This document shows positions 24,721-34,142 of a stretch of 64,000 bases of DNA, one piece after another (within the stretch, counting starts at the first letter, position 1; each line of letters begins with the position of its first letter). Source of the stretch: Timema cristinae (Eukaryota; Arthropoda; Insecta; Phasmatodea; Timematidae); contig JBCFYV010000930.1 in NCBI GenBank assembly GCA_039000515.1, positions 1 to 64,000 on the forward strand, given 5' to 3'. Position numbers and translations under genes: made by a program. Below the pieces are notes generated by a model. The model ran no database searches, was not told the DNA's origin, and worked only from the letters and a program-made list of their open reading frames with translations.

Positions 24721-26850
24721 AAGATTTAAGAGTTGACGAAATAGTTTCCTCCAAAAGTTGAGGTACAAAATTTGATGGTGGCCTGCAAGGTTGAAGCAGT
24801 GTATCTATTGTAGAAATATCGTGAGTTGCCTTATTAAATACTACTGAATGTGTGTTTGTGTTCTCAACATACTTTATTGATTGTGGCGAGGATACTTTTT
24901 TAATATACCGGCCTAGGATGGAAGACCTCAGAAATAAACGATCAAAATATGTGTTTCTCATTGTTCTTCTTATCCACGATTCTTCCACAGATGGATCATC
25001 CGCATTCTTATCCTCGGTATGTTCATGGGTAACCTAAAGCAGTATTGTTCTTTTTAGGTTTTTTAGGAATGTTTAATTGTATCGCTTTGCAAACACCTTC
25101 CAGTCTATCCTGTAAAATCTTTACAAATCTACCCGGTTTTAAATTAGTTTTTCTACTCAATAAATCTAGTTTGACTTGCCTAAACCAATTCTCCACGGGT
25201 GCATTACTAGCCCTATCAATTCTGTCATTTTTAGACGAAATGTCCAGCATTATGCCTGTCCATAAAGGCGCGAAAGGTGCTAGCCTGGTTATAAAATATT
25301 CGGCAAATTGAGAGCACATGTACTAATTTTTAATCGGTATATGACCTTCTATGGCAGTGGATAGTTGAGTGACTTCTTTATAGATGGATAAAAAATGTTT
25401 GTAAAATGGACTATCTTTATATATGGTACCAGTCGCTCTGTTATCGAGATCTAGGTCTTCGACATTTATTTCTCCATTGTCGTCAATAATGGACGAGCTG
25501 TTAGCAAGAGAGTTTAAAGCATCTAGTACATCATGAGTGACACACTCAGAAACTAGTACTATAAAAAAGTTCCTACATTGGTTTGTTAAATTTAGAAGGT
25601 TTCTACACAAAAGAATAACACCAATTCCCTCAAGTATATTTTTTTTTTCCGGTGACACACAGCCTTTTAAATGACATCGAAACCATTTTCATGAAGTGGG
25701 CACAGCATGTATGGATTGTAATTGAGTCTTTAAAGGATATTTTATCAGAACAAGTACCGGTAAGCACGTCAAAACATATATTTAGATAATTTAATAAACT
25801 TTTTCTATTCCAACTTTATATTACAGCAATAATAAGAGCCCAGCTCCAGTCTACAACAACTAGATGGAACAATGGCCATCTTTTATTGTTATCTTTGACA
25901 AATTAATGAAAAGAAAGAAGAAACATTGAAATGCTGTTCTTGTCGTGACAACTTAAAACATATTCTAGAATAGGTAAGATGTAACCCTTAACACGTATAA
26001 CACCGGCATAATATAAAATTCGCTTACATTTCTCGTCATTTGGTTTTTTAACGGTGGAGCCAGTAGCATCCAAGTACAAAATGAAAGGTTCATTCGTTAC
26101 ATGTTCGCAGACTATTTTTAACTGTATTTTACTAAACATGTAAAACCCAAAAGGATTCTGAATATGTTGTATATATCTATCAGTGGGGTTTTTATTTAGA
26201 TAGTGCATGCGTAAATCCGTAAAATAAAGTCGTTACACGCCATTGCTTCCGAACGAGCTTTTTGAAGAACGGGAAGCGTCTTAATGTCCTGAAGGTGACC
26301 CATTAAAATGACAGTTTCATCGGCTTCCTTAAGCTTTTCTATGAAATAGGACTTGGGGTTTGTACCATTAATTTATCTTGGGCAACTTTACGTTTGTTTC
26401 CTCTCAATTGTGTAAATATACGGTCGTCTGGATCATAATTCTGAGAAGTCTGTCCCTTGCTGTGAACATGCACCGTAGCCAAAGAAGCTGTAAAATAAAT
26501 ATTAAAACGGAATTTTTTACATTCTTTATTTAATTGGGAGTGCTTGCACCTCGCGTACGCAATACAACCTCCTTTTTCTTGTCTACGAATGTGTTTAAAT
26601 ATCAAGACACAATAGATACTTAGGGTGGCACGCATTTCTTTTTAATATGGTCTCGGATAGTGCAATTAGGCACCTCTCCAACATCTTGTAAATAATGAAA
26701 ACTTGCCTTCATAATTAAGATAATTTTTCTGGTATGGATTAGTGTAACAATACAATCTTCGTATTGTACAATTGCTACCCCACCCAACCTGATTCTACAC
26801 GCTTAATCGCGTATAGCATACTACCCGCTCCTAAATAACACCGACGTAGC

Positions 26851-26877
26851 CTATAATAGTACTATTCACTATTATAG
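26851..26877. other. 10-bp perfect inverted repeat in B1
   Basis: The arms CTATAATAGT (26851-26860) and ACTATTATAG (26868-26877) pair perfectly around a 7-base loop. The B2 copy (56869-56895) keeps a perfect stem although one base pair differs, T-A here and C-G there. Confidence 0.7.
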
Positions 26878-27412
26878 CCCAATGCAGCCCAACCATCACA
26901 CATCAAATAAACGTTCTTAAATTATCCAATATTGTCTGTCTACAAAACGAAATGTTCTTCACGTACCTTCGGATCTCCAATCTGACATCACTAGAGTACT
27001 ACCAAGTCAAAGCGGCCGGGTTGGATCGTGGACGACTGCGAGTAATGTTCAAAGTTGTAACCGGCACGAGTAAAATATTATAACTGAACGACGTTCCCGA
27101 GGGTCAAGGCGACAATTCATATCTGCCCTGTGTTGCCCCCTGGAGGAAGATTATGGCAACTCTCACCTAGCAACAGACGGTTCCAACGGCTTTCCAGAAA
27201 GATGAACTTCAAATATTCTTAGTTTACTGCAATGCGACGGCTGATGTCCAATCAGAAACCACGAAGAAAGAAGAAACTACTGCATAATGATGTAATGCCT
27301 GCGTATTACGTGACTGGCTTGAATGTAAACTTTCCTCCCCTTGTTTTGTTTTCTAGGCTCAGAAGGAATATATATGAGTATGTAAATTGTATATAGATAT
27401 AGCATTTCTTGG

Positions 27413-27630
27413 ACTGGGGTCATGGAGGAGGGACCTGGGAGTTCCGACCGTTTGATATTATTGAACTCATTTATATAAATATAACTAAAACTGCGGTCAT
27501 GAAGGAGGGACCTTGGAGTAACATACGTTTGATTTAAATAAACTCATTTTTTATTGCATTAAATGTACTGGGGTCATGGAGGTTGGACCTGGCAGTTACA
27601 TTGCATTTAATATTATTACTTGTATTGTAG
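27413..27630. repeat. 77-bp tandem repeat in B1
   Basis: Units start at 27413, 27490 and 27567 (each ACTG[GC]GGTCATG), an exact 77-base period, with the third unit partial. In B2 the same unit starts at 57474 and 57551, again 77 apart, then at about 57661 after an expansion. It lies 40-50 bases downstream of the TATA-like box. Confidence 0.8.
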
Positions 27631-28060
27631 GGTATTTTGCGTGTTTGGGAAAGAAACCCATAATGTAAATTATCATGTTTTCGAGTCGACGCAATGGGGC
27701 AATTGTGTCTGGCATTAGCCTATTTGTTACGCTTCTAATCTTGTTTAAGAGTCAAGTAGGGTTGACCTACGTTGTAAATAGTTAAAGTTAATAGTCAACA
27801 CCTTGTAGATATTTCCATTTGATTTGATTTGACTAAATGTATAGGATAAATCTTATGTTTGCGTCTAGGGAGATAGACTTTCATTTTATATAAAAAATAA
27901 TTTGTTCAATATAAATAAATATCAAGTATGCAATTGTTTTGTGCAGTAACGCTTAATGGTTACGTTTCCTGATGTTAAGTAAACTGTTAGTTGGTAAACG
28001 CTATTTCTTGCGTTTAAATCTGTGTCCTTTTTTTTACAAATGTAAACTTTGAATTAGAGT

Positions 28061-28350
28061 AATTTGAAGGACACGAGATTTCACTCGGTATAATTGTTCG
28101 TTAAAATTATTACTTTTATTCATTGGAACATTTTATATTTATATTTATACTCTTATTTTGTAACATAATACGAAAGACCTTAAGTCATGTTTTTGAGAAC
28201 AGTAAATAGTGAAATACGTTTCGGTAGAAGGTGTATCAGTTACCTTTAAGAAGTTACATTTTTATGATGCAATGTTTTCTTTTGCAGTAGTAGTTACTAG
28301 GAAGCTTTTGAATTAAGGCCATTATCCTTTGTCTATTTGTTTCTTGGAGA
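28061..28350. other. AT-rich spacer, nothing recognised
   Basis: This is the stretch between the end of repeat B1 and the minus-strand unknown gene. It is AT-rich with no long ORF or repeat that I can identify. Confidence 0.5.
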
Positions 28351-29885
28351 TAATTAAAATATTCCTGATTTAAAACTTTGCTCTTTAATCTGTTGTTGTT
28401 TATAAAATGTATGCACATCCCCCTTTCCTGTAGTTTTAGGGACCTTTCCTACAGGGACAGTGGAGGGTGTTGCATTAGTTATTATGTTTTCGTTTGAATC
28501 GTTATCATCAATATAACATATGTGTGTGGAGTGTAAGTTCAATTGAACAATTTCTTCACTATTCTTTATTTCAATCCTGAAACGTTGTTTTAGACATTAA
28601 ATATGGTTAACACCATATCGCACATAGACAACGATTTTGGAATGTCTTTGCTTAAACTCTCCAAAAGATAATACACAATTTATAGAAATTAGGTCTTTAA
28701 GTTCTTGTTTGATGAACTGCCGTACCAAATGATATGAATGTTTTCTGTCGTGAAAAACAAAAAAAAAAAAAAACTGAGCAGGTTTTAATTTTAGTAAAAA
28801 AAATTGCTAGTAATTTTCTCGGGACGGGTCTATCTGAAGCTGCACTCTCACAATCTTAGTCATAGTTTAATTTTACAGGGAAATTAATGCATTCTTGTTC
28901 GACTGTTGGGAAATCAATGTTCTGTAGGTTATGATCAACTTCAAAAGGAGTATGTTGAACTAGTTCTCGATGTTTCAACTGTCGAGTCACCATTGGAATA
29001 GTGATGATCTGATATTGAAGATTGATTTTGGGGACTACCATTGTAGACGACAAAGCCCTTTTGAGTTAGCATGGTGAAAGGTGACTTGTCATTTATATTT
29101 GCCTCAGAACATTTTTGTTGTCTGAATTTGTTCCAATGGCGTGAGGATTATTAATTTTCTTTTCCTTGAGGTATCTAGTAATTAAACTTAAAAGCCATGA
29201 CTAAACTTAAAAGCCATTTTTACTTTTCCTAGTTTGTTTTAAGCCTAATTCTTCAAAAAAAGGCACGGCTTCCCACCATATCTAGTACCGTTTTATCAGC
29301 ACAAGACCCATAGCATTGCTGAAATGTTTGAATTATGAAATTTTTGTCAAAATTGTGTCGATTTTTCCTGCCCCTAGGCAAATTTTTAGAAGAAAACTCT
29401 GACATGTTAATATTATTAGAGGTATATTGATGTGGTAGGTATTCTGTATTTAAGAGCAAATCTTTACTTTGGCTTGGTGCATTAGCAACCTCGATGATCG
29501 AGGCTGGATCATCGTTGTTTTCATTGTGAGCTTGATTTTTATTCTTGCCAAGTAACAAAAAGTCAGAGCCAATTGGTTTTAAACAATCTGTACTATTTGT
29601 GTTGGTAGCTAAAATTTGCGTATTGGTTGCATTCTGTTTGTGTTTGGTTTGTAAATGGGATTTTATTGCTTTGGTATACACTCTACTAACAGGTTTAGTT
29701 ATTTCTGAACTACTGGTTGTTTTACTGTTCTCAAAGTGTTTTAAATTAAGTGATAAAGAGGTAGGTGTGATTGGTGTGTGAGAACTTGTATTAATTTTTG
29801 TTCTAGTAAAATTTCTGTGTATGTTGCTTGTGTCTTTGCTGTGGTGTTTGTTTGACGTTGGTGCTGTTTCTTTGACTGATTCCAT
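28350..29885 (-). pseudogene. Unrecognised Ser/Thr/Asn-rich protein gene, 5' part open
   Basis: The minus strand is open from an ATG at 29885 to 29253 (210 codons). It begins MESVKETAPTSNKHHSK, is Ser/Thr/Asn/Lys-rich and low in complexity for about 150 residues, then has a more ordered end (NLPRGRKNRHNFDKNFIIQT and FQQCYGSCADK). Coding-like blocks continue downstream in other frames at 28856-29053 and 28354-28800 (for example HICYIDDNDSNENIITNATP), so the gene was probably longer and is now broken. It lies 150 bases behind the C48-like gene end (30039) on the same strand, which suggests a common parent element. I do not recognise the family. Confidence 0.4.
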
Positions 29886-30038
29886 GTTATTGCTTGTTTT
29901 GGATTGTTTGGGTGTTGATGCTACACTGGCATAGCTATGCTGTTTTTTTTGTGTGTTCTACTGGTTTCCCCATGGTTCGTGCTATTGTTACTTGCCCCTG
30001 GAAGAATTATACCACGCAACTTATTTTTTGAGGCTATT

Positions 30039-30564
30039 TTAGACTGTTTTGTCTTCAAAAATTAAAGGTGGGGGAGCCGAAACATTTTTTGTTGGAAACT
30101 TCATAAGTTTACCAGACGTCTTTATTTGACATAAATACTGTCTCATTTGGCTATAAATGAATTCTTGTTGTCAGGGCTTCGGTTGAACGCGATCGCAAAC
30201 ACACTGCAATCTGGTCCACTCTGTTGTTGCACTTTGTGAAAAACATGTTGAATATAGTGCGGAAAAATGTTGGAAATAATTAACAGCCCTACCTTTGATA
30301 ATGTTTTGCTGTTCAAGATGTCAAAGATGTGAACAACACCATTGTCATAAAATGTGGTGAAAAAGTGTCAATCAGTGAAAGAGTTGGCATCGTGAGTGGA
30401 ATAAAATATTTGAAGAAACTTTGATAGTGCCGGAACCTTTTCGTTCATACCTACGAAACATATATCTTGCATTGAATAAGGCGACTGTTCAGCTAAGATA
30501 TCCCTAAATTTGTTGATATGATCGGAAAGTAACCATTCTCCTTCGATCAGAACTCTTTGCAACT
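30039..30564 (-). pseudogene. Ulp1/C48 protease-like gene, downstream part (split by LINEs)
   Basis: Reading leftwards from 30564: LIEGEWLLSDHINKFRDIL is the W-L-x-D-x-x-I-N motif found at the start of transposon-associated C48 proteases. After an in-frame stop come TFYDNGVVHIFDILNSKTLS, the 'YDS'-type Asp region, and QQQSGPDCSVFAIAF, the catalytic Gln/Cys box, where the usual DCG is DCS. A frameshift near 30160 is followed by QMRQYLCQIKTSGKLMKFP and a stop at 30039. The usual HW motif is not recognisable. One stop, one frameshift and the missing His mean it is inactive as read. Its first exons lie beyond the L4+L5 insertion, at 38412-38208. Confidence 0.6.
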
Positions 30565-31893
30565 TCCCCTGTGGGACGGGGTTTAGAATAGTCCCGCAGT
30601 AACCCCTGCTTGTCGTAAGAGGCGACTAAAAGGGGAGGCATCTGTGCAGGATGTACCTCGTGCAGGACAACCCTATCCTACATCTTTCCTTTCACTTTCT
30701 TTATTTTTCCTCTTTTCCTTCTCTTTCTATTTTCCTTCTTCCACCTTCTCTTTCCTTACTTTTTCCTTCCTTCTTTCTTCCCTTCCCCTGCCGTTAAATC
30801 CTGCACAGAGACCTTTGGTCCCTCTGTTGACGACCTTGGCATCTAACACGGATCTCCTCGGGTTAATATTGGATACCACCGCTTTGAGCTCCTGAGTGAA
30901 AGTGCGCCGGTTGTAATATCTTGGTAGAAGGGCCTTAGGGATGACAACCGGGTACCCTACCTTGAGAAAATACCGGTTGCGTTCATGAGGGTTCCGGACG
31001 TAAAATTAGCACTTTCCTGCATACACTTGCTGCGGTGACCTCTCTTCCGACGATGCTCCATATGAAGGTTGTCATGTCTAGCGTCGTATGGAGCCTCTCG
31101 CCGGAAGAGTTAACAGGGCCCTATGTGGTAGAACCAACTGGGATACCTGGGTCTATGATCCGAGTACTTTTGCAGGTTGTCCTCCCACTCATGACTGAGT
31201 GTATTGTCACAGCTGACACCTTACTGTCTGCTGGCACCGTACTGCCAAGTTCTGCTGGCATCTTACTGCTCGGCCCCTCACAGGGCCGTATTAATGATAA
31301 AAGAGGCGGAAACGGGTAAGGCCGTCCAGCCCTGTTTTGATGAAAAGCCAGGAAGTGGTGAGGCCCCAGCCCCGCTTCCTGGTGATGTCTCGTGTGAATG
31401 AAAGTGAAGGCCTGAAACGTGTCAGCCCATTTATCCTCGAAATAGTGATAAATGGAGCAGCAAAATCTGACGTCTTAATAAGGAAACTGCGTGATGGCAC
31501 CATTATGATACAGACTATGACCGACACTCAATCCTCAAATATTATGACGATCTCCGAAATACCGGTGAGTAATACGGCAAATATAAAGGTGAAGGTGGAG
31601 CCCCACAGGTTCCTCAATGTTTGCAAGGGAGTGGTCACTTGTTATGACCTCGACGGTGTAAGCATTGTGGAGATCTGTGAGGAGCTCTCCCCCCAGCATG
31701 TCACCGAGGTCTACCGTATCATTAACAAAAAGAACGGAGAAGAGAAAAAGACGGATACATATATCCTCACCTTTGCGACTCCCATCCTCCCAAAGGAGGT
31801 TCGAGCAGGCTTCTATGTGCTCAGAGTCAGGCCATACGTTCCCAATCCTCGGCGCTGCTTTCAGTGCCAGGAATTTGGTCATACAAAGCTGAG
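30565..31893 (+). mobile_element. LINE copy L4: 5' part only
   Basis: It starts with the family 5' hairpin (CTGTGGGAC...GTCCCGCAG), followed by the leader, a 120-base pyrimidine tract (30.68-30.79 kb) and ORF1 up to the first zinc-knuckle codons (CFQCQEFGHTKL). There it meets, without any spacer, the first bases of L5. The remaining 5 kb of L4 are not found on the other side of L5. Confidence 0.9.
31191..31893 (+). pseudogene. L4 ORF1, N-terminal part, cut in the first knuckle
   Basis: The ATG at 31191 reads MTECIVTADTLLSAGTVLPS, matching MATSIVTAD of L5. An indel near 31295 (GATAAAAGAGG against GATAAGAGCC in L5) shifts the frame. The second part is open at about 31340-31890 and includes the central domain (VVTCYDLDGVSIVEICEELS) and QCQEFGHTKL, then runs into L5 leader sequence. 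Here the C6 run after ELSP is intact, unlike L3 and L7. Confidence 0.85.
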
Positions 31894-31898
31894 CCCCC

Positions 31899-31936
31899 CT
31901 GCGGGACGGGGTTTAGAATAGTCCCGCAGTAACCCC
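31899..31936 (+). promoter_or_regulatory. Structured 5' end of the LINE RNA: two competing pairings
   Basis: CTGCGGGAC (31899-31907) is perfectly complementary to GTCCCGCAG (31921-31929). The bases between, GGGGTT (31908-31913), are complementary to AACCCC (31931-31936). The order A-B-A'-B' is that of a pseudoknot, but the one-base link between A' and B' cannot span a 9-bp helix. The two pairings are therefore more likely alternatives than simultaneous. The hairpin arms are kept in L3, L4 (one G-U pair) and L5. Confidence 0.6.
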
Positions 31937-32013
31937 TGCTTGTCGTAAGAAGCGACTAAAAGGGGAGGCTTCTGTGCAGGACGTACCTCGTGTGGGACAA
32001 ACCTATCCTATAT

Positions 32014-32116
32014 CTTTCCTTTCACATCATTTTCTTCTTCCTTCACTTTCCACCTTTTTTTCACTCTTCCCCCTTCGCTTTATCTATCCTTACCTTTTTC
32101 TTCCTTTCCCCCACCG
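32014..32116 (+). other. Polypyrimidine tract in the LINE leader
   Basis: About 100 bases of almost pure C/T (TTTCCTTTCACATCATTTTC onwards). The tract is present at the same place in L2, L3 and L4 but with different internal sequence and length, so its composition rather than its order is conserved. Possible roles are a binding site for pyrimidine-tract proteins on the RNA or GA-binding factors on the DNA; neither is shown by the sequence. Confidence 0.7.
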
Positions 32117-32518
32117 TTCATCCTGCACAGAGGCCTTTGGCCTTTCCGTTGACGACCTTGGCAACTAACCCGGCTATTCTCTGTTTATTATTGGATACCA
32201 CTGCCTTGAGCTCCCGAATGAAAGTGCGCCGGTTGTAATATCTTGGTAGAAGGGCCTTAGGGATGACAATAACCGGGTACCCTACCTCGAGAAAAGACCG
32301 GTTGCGTTCACGAAGGCCCGGACGTAAAATTGGCACTTTCCTGCACCCACTTGCTGCGATGACCTCTCTCCTGGCGCAGCCCCACGCGAAGGTTGTCATG
32401 TCTAGCGTCGTGTGGGGTTTCCCGCCAGGAGGGTTAACAGGGCCTCATGTGGTAGAACCAACTTGGATCACCCTGGGTCTACGATCCGAGTATTGTGCAG
32501 GTTGTCCCCAAAAAAGGC

Positions 32519-34124
32519 ATGGCCACCTCCATTGTCACCGCTGACACCTCACTGTCCGCTAGCAACGTACTGCCACACCCCGCTGGCAACTCACTGCCCG
32601 GCCCCTCACAGGGCCGTATTAATGATAAGAGCCGGAAACGGGTAAGGCCGTCCAGCCCTTTAACAGAAAAAGTCCAGGAAGTTGTGAGGCCCCAGCCCCG
32701 CTTCCTGGTAATGTCTCGAGTAGAGGAAAACGAAAGTCTTAAGCGAGTAAGCCCATTTATCCTCGAAAGAGTGATAAATGGTGCAGCACAGTCTGACGTA
32801 TCAATAAGAAAACTGCGTGATGGCACTATAATGATACAAACAATAACAGATATTCAGTCCTCAAAAGTAATGGCAATCTCTAAAATACCGTTGAGCAATA
32901 CGTCTCATATACCGGTGAAGGTGGAGCCTCACGGGTTCCTCAATGTTTGCAAGGGAGTGGTCACTTGCTATGACCTCGACTGCGTGAGCATTGAGGATAT
33001 CTGTGAGGAACTTTCCCCCCAGCACGTCACCGAAGTATTCCGCATTGTAACCAAAAAGAACGGACAAGAGAAAAAAACCGACACGTATATCCTTACTTTT
33101 GCAACACCTACCCTTCCAAAGGAGGTCCGAGCAGGTTTCCACGTGCTCAGGGTCGTCCGTATGTCCCTAACCCCGGCGCTGCTTTCAGTGCCAGGAATTT
33201 GGGCATACGAAGCTGCGATGCCGTGGCAAGCCAACCTGTGCGGATTGCGGACAGGAGGCTCACGAAACACCATGTGAGTCTCCTAAGCACTGCGTCAACT
33301 GCAAGGGTCCGCATTCTGCCTGGTCTCGGGCCTGTCCGAAATGGAAGGTAGAGAAAAAAGTCCTGGAGATACAATCCGAAAAGAAGATCTCATATGCCCA
33401 GGCACGCAAGGAATACGTATCATGTCAAGCTCCGGTATTTCAAACTTCATATAGCCGGATTGTCAGTCAAAATATAAACTGTCCCAACTGCCATTGCGCA
33501 GTTAATATTGCTAAGGAGCCAACGCGACCAGTGCCATTGGTCTCTTCTCGAGACATTTATGTTGATTCCGCGCCAACTTCTGTGGCGCCTAAATTTTTAA
33601 AGGAGGCCAAACCGCCACAACGATCGTCTCCCCCACCTATACCCCCGAGGAGACCTCCTCGAGGAACTCCCCCGAGCCCACCTCGGGGAACACCCCCGAG
33701 CCCGCCTCGGGAAACACCCCCGAGCCCGCCTCGGGGAACACCCCCGAGCCCGCCTCGGGAAACCCCCCCGGGCCCGCCTCGGGGCATTAAAACAAGGGCG
33801 GCCGTTGTTGAGCCTCTCACACCCACCTCTGGGCTTCCGGAGGTGGGGACGAGTTGCGGAACAGTTGAGGCCGCTAAGGCGAGTCCCACTGGTGCCTTGA
33901 AGAAGGACCAGCGAGAGACCGCCGAAATTTTTTTTATTAAAAAAGCGTCGAGGGCCTTAAAGCCTTCGAACAAGGATCAGACTACCCAGTCTCTCCAAAA
34001 TAAGCCGAAGCCTCTCCTGAAGCGAGAGGTACAGGAGAGACTGGGAAAGGCAAGAGGGCCTAAAAAGGGCCTCAACAAATTTTTATTCTTAAAGGATAGT
34101 GAAATGGATTGCGAGGATAATTAA
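32519..34124 (+). pseudogene. L5 ORF1 (gag-like RNA-binding protein), two 1-base deletions
   Basis: The start is the ATG in AGGCATGGCC at 32519, conserved in L7. Expected length is about 535 residues. Order: variable N-terminal part; a conserved basic stretch ending RPQPRFLVMSRV; a central domain with RKLRDGTIMIQT and GVVTCYDLDCVSIEDICEEL; three Cys/His knuckles (CFQCQEFGHTKLRC type) coded at 33.18-33.33 kb; a Pro-rich 8-residue repeat; and a basic tail ending DSEMDCEDN. Single-base losses at about 33155 and 33172 (compared with L7) take the knuckles out of frame with the first half. These may be real mutations or consensus errors. ORF1 of I-type elements binds the RNA into ribonucleoprotein particles. 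Confidence 0.88.
33640..33790 (+). repeat. In-frame 24-bp minisatellite coding PPRGTPPS units
   Basis: The tail of ORF1 contains about six consecutive 8-codon units (PPRGTPPS, variants with RET and GP). L7 has about four units and L3 a decayed set, so the unit number changes between copies. The complementary strand gives a Gly-rich open frame that is only a shadow. Confidence 0.85.
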
Positions 34125-34142
34125 ATTTCATACTAATAACTT

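Larger units (their letters stand above)
23765..26640 (-). pseudogene. Transposase-like gene with C-terminal C48 protease and zinc finger, decayed
   Basis: Consecutive minus-strand blocks read in order from 26635. First is a Cys-rich N-terminal part (GGCIAYARCKHSQLNKECKK). Next comes a block with FILYLDATGSTVKKP and VVVDWSWAL, two acidic positions that would suit an RNase H-fold DDE-type core. Then follow CAHFMKM, NAPVENWFRQVKLDLLSRK and KPGRFVKILQDRL, and last a protease domain. Frameshifts separate the blocks (for example at the A-run near 25650) and I see no convincing introns. I recall this architecture from multicopy insect, aphid and Hydra loci but cannot assign a superfamily; MULE-like is a guess. 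The gene lies between L3 and repeat B1. Confidence 0.6.
26741..28060. repeat. Dispersed repeat B, copy B1
   Basis: It aligns along its whole length with 56754-58086, in the same orientation, with moderate divergence. Shared landmarks: the AGTGTAACAATACAATCTTC start; a 10-bp inverted repeat; CCTTCGGATCTCCAA; GGCAACTCTCACCT; a CRE-like TGACGTAA (here altered); TTGTTTTCTAG followed by a TATATATA box; then 77-bp tandem units beginning ACTGGGGTCATGG; and near the end AATGTAAACTTTGAATT. No long ORF. The promoter-like layout would suit an LTR or another transcribed terminal region, but I could not find paired LTRs or terminal repeats. Confidence 0.75.

Noticed and set aside
25740..25830. Plus-strand intron (GGTAAGCACG ... 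TTATATTACAG)
   Set aside because: It lies within minus-strand coding blocks of the C48-type gene, and no plus-strand exons are readable on either side.
31894..31970. HDV-like self-cleaving ribozyme at the LINE 5' end
   Set aside because: R2 and some other non-LTR elements have one, so I looked. The pairing order A-B-A'-B' lacks the P3 hairpin and P4, and the one-base joint is too short for a double pseudoknot.
33557..33973. Gly-rich antisense frame (GGLGGVPRGG repeats)
   Set aside because: Exact shadow of the Pro-rich PPRGTPPS repeat in ORF1 of the LINE.
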